Below are positions 53,410 through 63,800 of a stretch of 64,000 nt of DNA, piece after piece. The stretch comes from a bacterium (GTDB lineage Bacteria; Cyanobacteriota; Vampirovibrionia; Gastranaerophilales; Gastranaerophilaceae): positions 1 to 64,000 of the forward strand of contig JAFQLC010000025.1 of assembly GCA_017396695.1 (NCBI GenBank), written 5' to 3'. The notes under the pieces are model-generated. The model saw nothing but the letters and a program-made list of their open reading frames with translations. It did no database searches and had not been told where the DNA came from. The position numbers were made by a program, and so were the translations under genes. Position 1 is the first letter of the stretch. Each line of letters begins with the position of its first letter.

Positions 53410-56400
53410 ATGTTTTCAAAAATTTTCATAGAAAGACCAAGGTTTGCAATAGTCATATCTTTAGTAATAATTCTAGCGGGGCTTATTTGTCTTAAGACAA
53501 TCCCGCTTGAAAAATATCCAGTCATTACACCTCCGCAAGTTCAAGTTACTGCAACTTACCCTGGAGCATCAGCTGACGTTATCGAAAGTACGATTGCAAC
53601 AGTTATTGAAGCGCAAGTAAACGGCGTTGAAGATATGTTATATATGACATCTTCAAGTCAAAACGGAAGTTATACACTTCGTGTGTTCTTCAAAGTTGGA
53701 ACAGACCCTGACATGGCGGTGGTTAACGTTCAAAACAGGGCCTCGCTTGCAACGCCAAGGCTTCCTGAAGAAGTTAAAAAATATGGTCTTACAATAAAAA
53801 AATCAACCGCAGGTAACGCTATTGTAATTTATGGTGTTTATTCTCCTGATGATTCTGTTGACCTTTTAACTGCTTCAAACTATGCTTCAATCTTTATTAA
53901 AGATGAACTTGCTCGTGTTCCAGGCGCTGCAGATGTTCAAGTTTTCGGTTCTCGAGACTATTCAATTCGTGTTTGGTTAGATTCTCAAAAAATGACAAGC
54001 CTTGGAGTTTCACCTTCTGAAGTATCTGCTGCCATTCAAGCGCAAAACGCACAAGTTCCAGCAGGCGAAATTGGTATTGAACCAATGGCAGTAAAACAAG
54101 ATTTAAAAATCACTCTTAAAACCCGAGGCAGACTCCAAGAAGCAAGCGAGTTTGCAAACATAATTGTAAAATCTACTCCATCTGGCGAAGCAATTAGACT
54201 TAAAGACATTGCAAAAGTTGAACTTGCAGCTGAAGATTATTCATTCAACGGCAGATTAAATATGAAACCAATGGCAGTTATTCAGGTTATGCCACTATCT
54301 GATGCAAACGCAATTAACCTCGCGGAGCAATCAAATAAAAAAATGGAAGAATTATCAAAAAGTTTTCCAAAAGGTTTAACATATCAAGTAATTCGTGATG
54401 AGGCGGAATTTATTGAAGAAAGTTTGGCTGAAGTAGTCCATGCTATTGTTCTTGCAATTATTCTTGTTGTGCTTACGGTTTACCTTTTCCTTGGGGACTG
54501 GAGAGCGTCTCTTGTTCCATTTGCTGCAATTCCCGTATCTTTGATTGGTACAATTGCCGTGTTCCAAGCATTCGGTTTTACACTGAACACGCTTACGTTA
54601 TTTGGTTTTGTTCTTGCGGTAGGGACTGTTGTAGATGACGCTATTGTTGTTGTCGAGAACGTGCAAAGGCACATTGAGGCTGGGTTAAAGCCTAAAGAAG
54701 CAACAATTATTTCTATGGAAGAAGTATCAGGCGCTGTTATTGCAACATCTCTTGTTCTTATGGCGGTGTTTGTTCCTGTTGCGTTTATGTCAGGCATCCA
54801 AGGCAAAATGTTCCAACAATTTGCAGTTACAATTGCGGTTTCAATTGCTTTTTCAACAATTATGGCACTTACTTTAGCGCCAGCACTTTGTGCCACAATT
54901 CTTAAATCCAAAGAAGAATTAATAAATAGAACCGTGTTTGATAGATATAGAGATTTTCATAAACACTATTGGGAAACTCATAAATCGCAAACATTTATTG
55001 ATAAATTAAAAAATTCAGGTGAATATTTAGCCTATATTTGGGATGTAACTCTTAAAAAATTCAATATTTGGTTTGATGAAGTGCGTGATAAATATCTAGT
55101 TTGGTCTAAATATTTTGTAAATAACGCAAAAGCAACTTGGATTTCATTTGTTGGTTTGCTTGTTGCACTTGTTCTTTTGTTTAACCTTTTACCTAAAGGC
55201 TTTTTACCTGAAGAAGACCAAGGTGCTGTGCTTATCGACATGCAATTTACTGATGGTTCAACTTTATCTAAAACAAGCAAAATTTCAGAAAAATTAGAAA
55301 AAGAAATTTTAAAATTAAAAGGGGTAACAAAAGTTCTCGGTTTGATTGGTTATAAAGGCGAAAACTCAGGTCTTTTGATTGTAAACTTTGATTCTTGGAA
55401 AGAAAGATTGCCAAAAAGTCCTTTGCTTAATATCTTTAAATCAAAAGAGCAAAAAATGGCAGATGATTGTACATTGGCAGGAATGAAAAGAAAAATCAAT
55501 GCTTTGATTGCACAAATTCCTGAAGCAAAAATGATGGTATTTTCACCACCTCCAATTCCTGGTGTTAGTATGTTTAGTGGTGCTGAATATCAACTTTTAG
55601 ATAAAGGTAACAGAACTCCTCAAGAACTTGGGATTGAGTCTCTTAACTTTATTGCTGCAGTTGGTAAAAATCCAACAATTTCTCGTGCATTCACCCAATA
55701 CAACTTTAATAACCCCCAAATGATTGTCGATATTGATTACCAAAAAGCGCTAGCTCAAGGTATTCCTGTAAGCGAAATATATGCTGCACTATCTTCTCAA
55801 TTTGGTAAATCATATATTAATGACTTTAACAGATATGGCCGTGTGTTCAGGGTTATGGTTCAAGCACATGACACTTTCAGGAGCAAGCCAGAAGACATTT
55901 TAAAAGTTTATGTTAAATCAAGTAATGGTATGGCGCCACTCAGCTCTGTTGTAAATTTAGTTGAAACAACAGGACCTTATGCAATTCAAAGATTCAACAT
56001 GTATAAATCTGTTCAAATTACTGGTATGCCTGCAGCAGGTAAAAGCTCAGGTGAGGCAATTGAAGCTATGGCGAAAGTTTCAAATGAAGTTTTGCCTGAT
56101 GATATGTCATTTGCTTGGAGTGGTACAACATTGCAAGAAATTGAGGCTTCAGGGCAATTGGTTGCAATTATGGCAATTATTATTGTCTTTGTATATTTGT
56201 TCCTTGTGGCATTATATGAAAGCTGGATGTTGCCTGTGGGTGTTATGCTTATTGCTCCAATTGCAATGGTTGGGGCTCTGCTCTTCCAATATTTAGGCGG
56301 GTTGTTTATATCTGCACTATCGCTTGATTTATATGCGCAAATCGGGCTTATTATGTTGATTGGTCTTGCTGCAAAACAATCAATTCTTATTGTTGAGTTT

Positions 56401-56706
56401 GCAAAAACTGCATATGAGGAAGGGGCAACAATTAAAGAAGCTGCAATGCAAGCTGCGAAAATAAGATTTAGGGCGGTTATGATGACAGTTATTGCGTTTG
56501 TGCTCGGTATTTTGCCACTTGTATTTGCGGTTGGTCCAGGGTCTGAATCAAGACACTCACTTGGAATCACTGTGTTTGGCGGAATGATGGCAGCTGCGAT
56601 TATAGGTACAATACTAGTTCCTGCATTCTATGTGCTTGTTCAAGAGATGGTGGAAGGTTTTTATAAAAGAAAAGGAAAGAAAATAAGTGTTCAAAAAGAT
56701 AAATAA
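53410..56706 (+). CDS. RND multidrug efflux pump, HAE-1 family (AcrB-like)
   Basis: A proton-driven inner-membrane transporter, 1098 aa with the usual 12 helices and two large periplasmic loops. The signature [20 protein letters not shown] carries the DD of the proton relay, and [15 protein letters not shown] carries the matching Lys. The opening ([16 protein letters not shown]) and [18 protein letters not shown] are also characteristic. It is slightly longer than AcrB because of an extra stretch of about 50 residues ([14 protein letters not shown]...) in the cytosolic loop between helices 6 and 7. Its 3' end overlaps the TolC-like gene by 20 bp. Substrates are unknown. Confidence 0.96.
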   Translation: MFSKIFIERPRFAIVISLVIILAGLICLKTIPLEKYPVITPPQVQVTATYPGASADVIESTIATVIEAQVNGVEDMLYMTSSSQNGSYTLRVFFKVGTDPDMAVVNVQNRASLATPRLPEEVKKYGLTIKKSTAGNAIVIYGVYSPDDSVDLLTASNYASIFIKDELARVPGAADVQVFGSRDYSIRVWLDSQKMTSLGVSPSEVSAAIQAQNAQVPAGEIGIEPMAVKQDLKITLKTRGRLQEASEFANIIVKSTPSGEAIRLKDIAKVELAAEDYSFNGRLNMKPMAVIQVMPLSDANAINLAEQSNKKMEELSKSFPKGLTYQVIRDEAEFIEESLAEVVHAIVLAIILVVLTVYLFLGDWRASLVPFAAIPVSLIGTIAVFQAFGFTLNTLTLFGFVLAVGTVVDDAIVVVENVQRHIEAGLKPKEATIISMEEVSGAVIATSLVLMAVFVPVAFMSGIQGKMFQQFAVTIAVSIAFSTIMALTLAPALCATILKSKEELINRTVFDRYRDFHKHYWETHKSQTFIDKLKNSGEYLAYIWDVTLKKFNIWFDEVRDKYLVWSKYFVNNAKATWISFVGLLVALVLLFNLLPKGFLPEEDQGAVLIDMQFTDGSTLSKTSKISEKLEKEILKLKGVTKVLGLIGYKGENSGLLIVNFDSWKERLPKSPLLNIFKSKEQKMADDCTLAGMKRKINALIAQIPEAKMMVFSPPPIPGVSMFSGAEYQLLDKGNRTPQELGIESLNFIAAVGKNPTISRAFTQYNFNNPQMIVDIDYQKALAQGIPVSEIYAALSSQFGKSYINDFNRYGRVFRVMVQAHDTFRSKPEDILKVYVKSSNGMAPLSSVVNLVETTGPYAIQRFNMYKSVQITGMPAAGKSSGEAIEAMAKVSNEVLPDDMSFAWSGTTLQEIEASGQLVAIMAIIIVFVYLFLVALYESWMLPVGVMLIAPIAMVGALLFQYLGGLFISALSLDLYAQIGLIMLIGLAAKQSILIVEFAKTAYEEGATIKEAAMQAAKIRFRAVMMTVIAFVLGILPLVFAVGPGSESRHSLGITVFGGMMAAAIIGTILVPAFYVLVQEMVEGFYKRKGKKISVQKDK

Positions 56707-58285
56707 AATAGCTTTGTTATCAAGTTGTATATTATTTCTGCAAGCAGGCGCAATGGCTCTTGATGCTGGTCAAGATGCGGTACAAACTGAAGCAAAAGTT
56801 GAAAAATTGCCTATTAAAATTATGGGCGAGATGAACGTAAACCAAACGCAAAAAGAACCTGAAAAAACAAAAATCAAACTTTTTGGAAAGAAAAAAGTCG
56901 ATTATAGTGAATATTTAATTCCAACCGAAGGTTATATTCCAATTGGAAATGCTCATCAAAAACCTGAAATTGTGGAAGGTTCTGTTTCAAAAGGTGCAGA
57001 ATTTAATCTTGCAGACTGTTTGGAACTTGCAATAGCTAACAACCCAAAAATCAAAGCGGCTTATGCAAATGCTGCTGCGGTTAAAACCAAAAGAGGTCAA
57101 ACAATTTCAAGATACACTCCAAATCTTACTTGGACTTCGTCAATTGCAAGAAACAAAAACGACGTAACATCTTCTGCCTCAGCTGTTAATGCCTCTGCTT
57201 ATACAAAATATTTATATGGTTCAATTGGCGTTTCTCAGCTTGTATATGACTTTGGAAATGTTCAAAACCAATACACTATTGATAAATTAAACTATCAAGA
57301 TAGCACAGATAACATCGATGAAGTTGTAAATGAGGTTATCTATCAAGTTAAAGATGCTTACTACTATGTGATTTTGGCGCTTGAAAATAAACGTGTTATT
57401 CAAGAAACAGTTGAACAATTTGAGCAAACATATAACCAAGCTCTTGCTTTTTATCAAGTTGGTGCAAAAGAAAAAATCGGCGTTACAATGGCGGAAGTTG
57501 ACTTAGAAGATGCTAGAGCTCAGTTAATTCAAGCAAATTACGCAGTTGATGTTGCAATTTCAAGATTGAACAATATTATGGGTTTACCTTTTATATCACC
57601 ATACACAATTGATTCTAAACTTCCTTTTGAAGATATCAAACTTTCAATTCAAGAAGCAGTGGAAATTGCAAACAAAGAACGTCCTAGATTGAAAATGGCG
57701 CTCACTAAAGTAAAAATTGCGGATGAATACGTAAAACTTGCAAAGAAAACTTTCTTGCCAAGAATTGAAGTTCAAGGTAATTTTTCTGCAGGTCAAAGAG
57801 ATGATATGGATAGCAAAAACTGGTATAACGTAGGAGGATTTTTATCTTTTCCAACTGTGAACCCAGTGCTTATTAAAAATCAAATTGATGAAGCAAGATT
57901 TGCATACGAACAACAGCAACATTCAACAAGAGCAGAAATTAACGATATTTATTATGAAATTCAACAAACATACGCTAAACTTTTAGAAAAGAAAGAAAGA
58001 GTGCCTGTTGCAAAAAAAGGTGTTCAAAAAGCGTATGAAAACTATCAAATTGCAAGAGGTAGATATAGAGTTGGTTTATCTGACCCAATTGAGTTAAAAA
58101 GTGCTCAGCTTGATTTATTAAATGCTCGTCTTGCATATTTGGAAACATTATATCAATACAACAATGCAAAATCAGTTCTTGAAAAATCCATAGGGCAAAC
58201 GCTTCGAGGTGAAGATATGGGCGCGGAGCTTGTTATTCCAAAAGAAGAAACGCCTGCTGATTTTATGGAAAACAGTAAAATTTAA
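56687..58285 (+). CDS. TolC-family outer membrane channel
   Basis: The outer-membrane exit duct for the pump. The 532-aa protein has a signal peptide ([17 protein letters not shown]), an extra proline- and lysine-rich segment, then two repeats of the outer-membrane efflux domain. The first has [23 protein letters not shown] and the second [24 protein letters not shown]. The helical [21 protein letters not shown] near the end is typical. A start 20 bp inside the pump gene shows coupled translation. It completes an adaptor-pump-channel operon, proving an outer membrane for this organism. Confidence 0.92.
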   Translation: MFKKINKIALLSSCILFLQAGAMALDAGQDAVQTEAKVEKLPIKIMGEMNVNQTQKEPEKTKIKLFGKKKVDYSEYLIPTEGYIPIGNAHQKPEIVEGSVSKGAEFNLADCLELAIANNPKIKAAYANAAAVKTKRGQTISRYTPNLTWTSSIARNKNDVTSSASAVNASAYTKYLYGSIGVSQLVYDFGNVQNQYTIDKLNYQDSTDNIDEVVNEVIYQVKDAYYYVILALENKRVIQETVEQFEQTYNQALAFYQVGAKEKIGVTMAEVDLEDARAQLIQANYAVDVAISRLNNIMGLPFISPYTIDSKLPFEDIKLSIQEAVEIANKERPRLKMALTKVKIADEYVKLAKKTFLPRIEVQGNFSAGQRDDMDSKNWYNVGGFLSFPTVNPVLIKNQIDEARFAYEQQQHSTRAEINDIYYEIQQTYAKLLEKKERVPVAKKGVQKAYENYQIARGRYRVGLSDPIELKSAQLDLLNARLAYLETLYQYNNAKSVLEKSIGQTLRGEDMGAELVIPKEETPADFMENSKI

Positions 58286-58322
58286 TTTTGCAACTTTTGC
58301 GCTAAACTGCTAAAATTTTACT

Positions 58323-59984
58323 ATGGCAAATGATATCAAAGCTCAAGTAAAATTAATGCCAAAGCTCCCTGGGTGCTATCAATTTTTTGATAATACTGGC
58401 GAGATAATTTATATCGGCAAAGCGAAGAATTTATATAACAGGGTGAATAGTTATTTTGTTGGGCGAAAAGATTCAGCAAAATTGCAAGTTATGGTGCCTC
58501 AAATTGTGCGAGTTGAGTGCATTGTCGTGGATTCTGAAATTGAGGCTTTGATTTTAGAAAACGAATTAATTAAAAAATATAAACCAAAATACAATGTTCT
58601 TTTAAAGGACGACAAAAAATTTCCTTATTTTGTGATTACAAAAGAGGATTATCCGAGGATTATTATTGCAAGAAAAGCAAATCTAAACCCAGAAAAAGGC
58701 ACATATTTTGGCCCATACACAGATTCTCGTGCAATGCATGTTACGCTTGATATTTTAGGAAAAATTTTTCCATTAAAAAAATGCAAAACGCCAAAATTTA
58801 ATTCAAGACCTTGCTTGTATTATGACATTGGGAAGTGCTTAGCGCCTTGTCAAAGGCTTGTAACTCCTGAAGAATATCAGGCTATGCTTAAAAATGTTGA
58901 GTTATTTTTATCGGGCAAACAGATGGAGCTTGTAAAAATTATGCAAGCCGAGATGGAGGCTGCTTCAAAAAAAGCTGAATTTGAGCGAGCCATGGCACTT
59001 CGAGATTGTATTCGAGATATTTTAAAAACAATTGAAAAACAAAAAGTGGTTTCAGAGAATACTCGCTTTGATTATGATTATATTGCAACTGCAAACTCTG
59101 GAAATCTCTATACAGCTTCTATTTTAGAAGTTCGGGAAGGTAGGCTTATTGGCAAAAAAGATTTTGAATTTACTCGCTTTGAAAATGCTAAAGTCCAAGA
59201 AGTAATTGAGGCCGTGCTTGGTGAGTATTATAGTGCGGTTCAAGATAGGGATTTGGTTAAAAATATAATAATTGAAGAAGAAATTGAAGATATTGAAATT
59301 TATAAAAATTGGTTATCAACTAGACGAGGAAAACAAGTAAACATTAAAACGCCAAAGAAAAAAGCAGAACAAGAAATTTTAAATATGGCGAAAACTAATG
59401 CCAAATATCATCTCGAACAATTGCAAATCAAAGAATTAACCGCAATTCAAAATGATTTCAATGAAGTTGGAATTTGGATTCAAGAAAAACTAGGTTTGAG
59501 AAATTTTCCACATACTATTGAATGTTACGATATTTCACACACTCAAGGCACAAACACGGTTGCAAGCAAAGTTGTTTTTGTTGATGGTGCGCCTAAAAAA
59601 TCTTTATATAGAAAATATAAACTTCGCACATTGGAAAATGGTGAAGTCGATGACTTTAAAAGTATGCGAGAGATTTTAACTCGAAGACTTACCAAGATAA
59701 AATCAGGTACTGATAAAAAGCCAGATTTGATTATTATTGATGGCGGCATAGGGCAATTATCAAGTGTTATGCAGGTGGTTGATGAGCTCGGACTTAAAGG
59801 TGAATTAGATATTGTATCGCTTGCAAAACGAGAAGAGGAAATTTTTCTTCCAGAAAGCTCTACTCCTGTGATTTTCCCAATTAATTCGCCAGCACTTCAT
59901 CTCTTCCAAAGAATTAGAGACGAGGCGCACAGGTTTGCGATAACATTCCATAAATCACTTCGTGCTAAACAATTTAAAAAATAG
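58323..59984 (+). CDS. uvrC: excinuclease ABC subunit C, lacking the C-terminal HhH domain
   Basis: UvrC makes the dual incision around DNA damage in the UvrABC system. The GIY-YIG nuclease domain is at the N-terminus (IIYIGKAKNLYNRVNSYF), the UVR motif is near residue 200, and the RNase H-like 5' nuclease domain includes IECYDISHTQGTNTVAS and IIIDGGIGQLSSV. The protein ends LRAKQFKK at 553 aa. Normal UvrC is about 600 aa and carries a helix-hairpin-helix tail after this point; here that tail is missing and no remnant is seen downstream. Incision might depend on other DNA-binding contacts. The ATG has no strong ribosome site. Confidence 0.93.
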   Translation: MANDIKAQVKLMPKLPGCYQFFDNTGEIIYIGKAKNLYNRVNSYFVGRKDSAKLQVMVPQIVRVECIVVDSEIEALILENELIKKYKPKYNVLLKDDKKFPYFVITKEDYPRIIIARKANLNPEKGTYFGPYTDSRAMHVTLDILGKIFPLKKCKTPKFNSRPCLYYDIGKCLAPCQRLVTPEEYQAMLKNVELFLSGKQMELVKIMQAEMEAASKKAEFERAMALRDCIRDILKTIEKQKVVSENTRFDYDYIATANSGNLYTASILEVREGRLIGKKDFEFTRFENAKVQEVIEAVLGEYYSAVQDRDLVKNIIIEEEIEDIEIYKNWLSTRRGKQVNIKTPKKKAEQEILNMAKTNAKYHLEQLQIKELTAIQNDFNEVGIWIQEKLGLRNFPHTIECYDISHTQGTNTVASKVVFVDGAPKKSLYRKYKLRTLENGEVDDFKSMREILTRRLTKIKSGTDKKPDLIIIDGGIGQLSSVMQVVDELGLKGELDIVSLAKREEEIFLPESSTPVIFPINSPALHLFQRIRDEAHRFAITFHKSLRAKQFKK

Positions 59985-60078
59985 CTTTGTTAAGAAATTT
60001 TAACAAAAGTTTTTTGATGCGCAATTTTTCTTTCAAAAAATTCTTTATAACAGTAAGGAAGTTTACAGGAAGTTATAC

Positions 60079-60573
60079 ATGGGGTGGATTACATTAGCTT
60101 TTAGGGGCAAGACTCTACTTGCTGAGCAACATAGAATTGAAAATGAGTTGCTAAAAATTAATTCAGATTTGCGCTCATTGCAGTCAGAAATGGCATATTT
60201 TGCAAGTACAAATCCAAGGCATCATTGTTGTCATCATCATGGGGTTACTAATCCTTATATGAGTGCCAAAATGCAAACCGATTTGTTTATTAGGCAAAAT
60301 GCTTTTTATGATTCAAAAACAAATCAATACTATACATTTCATAATAAAAAGCCTGTGAAGTTTAATCCGCAGGAATACTTTACAAATATCTTGAAAAAGG
60401 AAACAAAAAAATATATGCACCAGATGTTGCGCTTTATGCAAGATAAAGAAGCCGCCATTATGCAAAAAAAGCAACAACTTGAAATGAAATTAGAAATAGT
60501 GAAAGCTGAAAAACGACAGGTTGATAATGCAAAAAAAGCGGCAATTCAAGAAAGTGCCCCGCAATATGCTTAA
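60079..60573 (+). CDS. hypothetical coiled-coil protein with His/Cys cluster
   Basis: A 164-aa soluble protein. Residues 20-40 and 110-150 are coiled-coil-like (EQHRIENELLKINSDLRSLQ, then KQQLEMKLEIVKAEKRQV). Between them is a compact HHCCHHHG cluster near residues 48-55, a possible metal site, and an aromatic-rich part (NAFYDSKTNQYYTFHNKK). No membrane segment or signal. Family unknown. The gene follows uvrC by about 95 bp and ends at a perfect terminator. The coiled-coils suggest a scaffold or filament-binding role, but that is inference. Confidence 0.65.
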   Translation: MGWITLAFRGKTLLAEQHRIENELLKINSDLRSLQSEMAYFASTNPRHHCCHHHGVTNPYMSAKMQTDLFIRQNAFYDSKTNQYYTFHNKKPVKFNPQEYFTNILKKETKKYMHQMLRFMQDKEAAIMQKKQQLEMKLEIVKAEKRQVDNAKKAAIQESAPQYA

Positions 60574-60576
60574 AAC

Positions 60577-60606
60577 AAAACCCTAGAAGATATCTTCTAG
60601 GGTTTT
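60577..60606. terminator. perfect palindromic terminator
   Basis: A 30-base perfect palindrome (AAAACCCTAGAAGAT and its complement) begins four bases after the stop at 60573 and ends in a T-run. It separates two converging genes. Confidence 0.88.
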
Positions 60607-60630
60607 TGGTTATTATTAGGTTTTTCAGTA

Positions 60631-61422
60631 TTATCTTTGGTCAAGTATTCCGTTTTCGTTTTTGTCGTAAGTTGTCCTTTTGACTGTGCCATCTGGGTTT
60701 AATTGTTCTCGTTTTGTGTATTTATTGCTTTTTTCGCTATATTCGCTGTATTTTTCAGTGGCAACTCCTTTTGTGTCATATTCATACATTTCTTCAAAGT
60801 GGTTATTTGAATCGTCTGTATCAACATATTTTGTGCTTAGCTTGCCGTTTGTGTCATAAATTTCTATTTCATCAACTGTTCTTGCATCGACTGCTTCTGT
60901 ATCGTAGTCTGTGTTTTTGCTGATGCTTTCTAATTTTCCGTTGTCATCATAAGAATAATATGCTTTGCTTGCAATGCTTGCGTCTTTATTGTATCCAATT
61001 TGTTGGTCAATTTTTGCGTCATCGCCTTCAAGCATAACATTTTCTGTGCCAGATGCTACGTATTCAAATCTTTGCAACACTTCTTTCATTTGGTCAAATG
61101 AGAAGTTTTCATGTGCCTTGTTACCTTTATCAATATTTTCTTGTTTCCAAACATTGAACTCTTCTTCGGTAATTGTTCCGTTACCATCTTTATCTACGTG
61201 TTGACTCACGAAATGTGCAATTTCGGCACCATCCAACACACCGTCTTCAGGTTGGAATTCAACCATGCCGTTTTCAGCTTTTTGTTCGCTAAGCCATTTT
61301 TCATTTTTTAATAAATGTTGAAAAATCTTGTTATTTGCTAGTTTGTTATGTGCGCTATCGTGTGTAATTGACACCTCGCTCAATCCTTGCATGTTTACGT
61401 TGAAATTAATTGAATCACTCAT
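60631..61422 (-). CDS. EF-hand calcium-binding protein with DG repeats
   Basis: The ATG at 61422 is chosen because AAAGGG lies seven bases before it; a longer frame starts nine codons upstream. The 263-aa protein has a canonical EF-hand loop (DKDGNGTITEEEF, about residues 77-89) and a second weaker loop (DKNENGILDQR) at the C-terminus. Between are repeats such as YDDNGKLESI, YDTNGKLSTK, YDTKGVATEK and NPDGTVKRT, like those of the repeat protein at 35027. No signal peptide is visible. Calcium binding is predicted from the loop; the function is unknown. Confidence 0.72.
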   Translation of the reverse strand: MSDSINFNVNMQGLSEVSITHDSAHNKLANNKIFQHLLKNEKWLSEQKAENGMVEFQPEDGVLDGAEIAHFVSQHVDKDGNGTITEEEFNVWKQENIDKGNKAHENFSFDQMKEVLQRFEYVASGTENVMLEGDDAKIDQQIGYNKDASIASKAYYSYDDNGKLESISKNTDYDTEAVDARTVDEIEIYDTNGKLSTKYVDTDDSNNHFEEMYEYDTKGVATEKYSEYSEKSNKYTKREQLNPDGTVKRTTYDKNENGILDQR

Positions 61423-61526
61423 GTTTTTCCCTTTCATAAAAATACACACATCGTATGCAAGGGTTATCGTTCATTTAAAAATAAAACTTTAGAATTTTGA
61501 GGGTAACTTTTACAATTATTTACAAA

Positions 61527-62060
61527 TTATAAAAATATCATTTTGCATATGCAAACTGCCGCAATGATGCCAATTAAATCTGCCAAGATGCCTGTGAGCA
61601 CTGCGTGACGCATTTTTTTAATTCCAATTGCGCCAAAATAAACTGCAAGTACATAGAATGTTGTTTCCGAGCTTCCGACAATTACCGCACTTAATTTTGC
61701 GGCATAACTTTCAACACCATTGGTGTTTACAATATCTGAAAATATGCCAAGCGTGGCAGAGCCTGAAAGTGACCTTGTAACCATTAGGATTAGAGAATCT
61801 GCAGGAATTTTGAGTGCTTCAAGCGGTGTTTGCAAAAGCCCTGCAAGCCACTCAATTGCGCCAGATGCTCTAAGCATTGCAACCGCAGTCATAATTGCAA
61901 CAAGATAAGGGATAATTCTTACTGCAACATTAAAACCTTCTTTTGCGCCATCTGTAAAGCTTGCGTAGCAATCAACTTTTTTTATCATTCCAAAAACAAG
62001 AATAATGCTGATTAGCGCTGGGATAATTAATATTGAAATTGTGCTTAAAATTTCTGTCAT
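61527..62060 (-). CDS. spmB: SpmB-like nucleoside-recognition membrane protein
   Basis: A 177-aa protein with about five membrane helices, matching spore maturation protein B: DCYASFTDGAKEGFNVAVRIIPYLVAIM, then LTIMVTRSLSGSATLGIFSD-like LILMVTRSLSGSATLG, and the VGSSETTFYVLAVYFGAIGI segment. In sporulating Firmicutes SpmA and SpmB affect spore-core dehydration, but homologues occur in many non-spore formers, where their role is unresolved. It overlaps spmA by 4 bp. The presence in a Gram-negative-type genome without visible sporulation genes implies another function. Confidence 0.87.
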   Translation of the reverse strand: MTEILSTISILIIPALISIILVFGMIKKVDCYASFTDGAKEGFNVAVRIIPYLVAIMTAVAMLRASGAIEWLAGLLQTPLEALKIPADSLILMVTRSLSGSATLGIFSDIVNTNGVESYAAKLSAVIVGSSETTFYVLAVYFGAIGIKKMRHAVLTGILADLIGIIAAVCICKMIFL

Positions 62061-62632
62061 CTAAACACCCTTTCAAAAATTTTAGAAATAATAATTGCAG
62101 AAATAAAAGCAATCGATGTTACCATAATTGCAGGAAGTATTATCTCTGTTGGGTTCTTGGCGCCAGAGGCTGTTAAAATTGCAAGCACACTTGTTGGAAC
62201 AAGCTGAAAGCCTGCAGTGTTCATTGCAAGAAATGTACACATGCCATTTGTTGCTCGTTCTTTGTTTTCATTATTTTTTTGCATATCTTCCATTGCTTTT
62301 ATACCAAAAGGTGTTGCGGCATTTGCAAGCCCTAGCGCATTTGCGGTGAAATTAAGAGCAATAGCTGATATTGCTGGGTCATCTTTTTTTAAATCCTTGA
62401 AAATTAAACGAACAATTGGAGAGATAAATTTTGCAAGTGTTTCAATTAATCCTGAATTTTTTGCAATGTTCATTATTCCAAGCCAAAAGGCCATAATTCC
62501 AATCAGAGAAAAAGCAATGGTTACAGCTTGCTTCATAGAAGTAAGCAGGGCTCCCACAACTTCTTGCATCGTGCTATTAATAAGCCCAAATACAAAGGAA
62601 ATTAAAATTAAAAAAATCCAAATGTAATTCAA
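62057..62632 (-). CDS. spmA: SpmA-like nucleoside-recognition membrane protein
   Basis: A 191-aa polytopic protein, partner of the spmB-like gene. Family stretches are MNYIWIFLILISFVFGLINSTM, the MKQAVTIAFSLIGIMAFWLGIM part, SPIVRLIFKDLKKDDPAISAIALNFTANALGLANAATPFGI, and FLAMNTAGFQLVPTSVLAI. The two proteins probably act together in the inner membrane. Its stop overlaps the spmB start (ATGA-type). It lies 8 bp after a glutamine-rich protein gene, so that gene may belong to the same operon. Confidence 0.88.
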   Translation of the reverse strand: MNYIWIFLILISFVFGLINSTMQEVVGALLTSMKQAVTIAFSLIGIMAFWLGIMNIAKNSGLIETLAKFISPIVRLIFKDLKKDDPAISAIALNFTANALGLANAATPFGIKAMEDMQKNNENKERATNGMCTFLAMNTAGFQLVPTSVLAILTASGAKNPTEIILPAIMVTSIAFISAIIISKIFERVFR

Positions 62633-62640
62633 GGCGACCT

Positions 62641-63573
62641 CTAGCCGTTATCGAGTGATAAATAATAACTTTCGCCGGCTTCAGTAATTGCATATTCTTT
62701 TGTGCCTGCTTCTTGAGAACCTTCAATATATTTCACGTAATTTCTTGAAATTGCTTCGTTCAAGATTGCATAGTCCACAAGTTTTTCTTTAGCAGCATAA
62801 AGTTTTGAATTTAAAAACTTGATAGAGAAATTTTTGATGTTTAAAACGTTTTTGATGAAATAAGCGGTGATAATAAAATCATCAAAAATTCCACTTGAGA
62901 GTTTATTGTGCATAAATTCAGGTAAATCTGGTTCACGTTTTGGTTGGTATAAGTCTAATCCTTGGTTTTGGTATGGATTTTCTTGTGGTTTTTGTGTTTG
63001 TTCAGAATTGTAATTTTGAATTGCTTGGTTTTGCACATTGTCATAAGCAAAATTGTTTTGGTTTATGTTTTGTGCGTAGCGAAATTCGCTTGTCTGAGCA
63101 TTGCTCGATGCTTGTTGTTCTGAATAAATTTCATTAAAAGATTTTTGTTGAGGCTCTTCTTTTGCTTCAAAGTTAAACGAAATTTTCTCTCTGATTTTTT
63201 CTTCGTTTACTTGAGGCTTAGCTTCTTCTTGTGCTTGATATTGAGTTTGAGCTTGGTATTGAGCATATTGTGTTTGCGCATTGTATTGTTGTTGCACTTG
63301 AGGTTGAGCCCTATATACATTTTCGCTCTGTGGCACATATTGTTGGTTTTCAACTTTTGGAGTGATTGCTTGCGCTCTTTGCTCCATAAATTTTTGTTCG
63401 TAGTTTACAGGTTCAACTTGTCTTTTTTGAGGCTCGTATTGTCTTGGCATAGGCTTGTTGCCTGTAAAAATTGCCAAATAATCATTCATTTGAGCTTCCA
63501 CAAGATGTCTTTCTTTGGTGTTGAATTCAATTTCAAAACCGTCTAAATTAGCTTTTAATTTATAATATGCCAC
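62641..63573 (-). CDS. hypothetical protein with conserved N-module and Gln-rich linker
   Basis: A 310-aa protein in three parts. The first 35 residues (MAYYKLKANLDGFEIEFNTK, then VEAQMNDYLAIF) resemble the complete 41-aa protein encoded just upstream at 63592. A Gln/Tyr/Asn-rich low-complexity linker (about 45-215) is probably disordered. The last 95 residues look folded and winged-helix-like (DFIITAYFIKNVLNIKNFSIKFLN, then AILNEAISRNYVKYIEGSQ and YAITEAGESYYLSL). It could bind DNA or a partner through the C-terminal part. Family unknown. The adjacent spmA and 63592 genes are on the same strand and closely spaced. Confidence 0.66.
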   Translation of the reverse strand: MAYYKLKANLDGFEIEFNTKERHLVEAQMNDYLAIFTGNKPMPRQYEPQKRQVEPVNYEQKFMEQRAQAITPKVENQQYVPQSENVYRAQPQVQQQYNAQTQYAQYQAQTQYQAQEEAKPQVNEEKIREKISFNFEAKEEPQQKSFNEIYSEQQASSNAQTSEFRYAQNINQNNFAYDNVQNQAIQNYNSEQTQKPQENPYQNQGLDLYQPKREPDLPEFMHNKLSSGIFDDFIITAYFIKNVLNIKNFSIKFLNSKLYAAKEKLVDYAILNEAISRNYVKYIEGSQEAGTKEYAITEAGESYYLSLDNG

Positions 63574-63591
63574 AATATTTTCCTATTTTAA

Positions 63592-63717
63592 TTAGTTTCT
63601 ATTTTTTAAAATTTCTTCACGCCATTTTGCAAGTTGTTGTTCAACAAATTCAGCGTCATCGCTTGAAAGTTCGATTTCAATTTCGCCTTTCTTCATTTTG
63701 AAAACATATTCTGCCAT
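63592..63717 (-). CDS. 41-aa protein paralogous to the N-terminus of the next gene
   Basis: This is a very small gene. GGGGAG lies six bases before the ATG at 63717 and the frame closes with TAA at 63592-63594. The sequence MAEYVFKMKKGEIEIELSS, then EFVEQQLAKWREEI follows the same pattern as MAYYKLKANLDGFEIEFNT, then VEAQMNDYLAIF at the start of the next gene, which lies only 18 bp downstream. The shared layout (short strand pair, then helix) supports a real small domain. Function unknown. Confidence 0.6.
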   Translation of the reverse strand: MAEYVFKMKKGEIEIELSSDDAEFVEQQLAKWREEILKNRN

Positions 63718-63800
63718 GTTATCTCCCCTTTATTATTTCTATTATTATCTAATCATAAAATTAAACTATTTAAAAATATTTTAAGTAAATTTAACATTAT

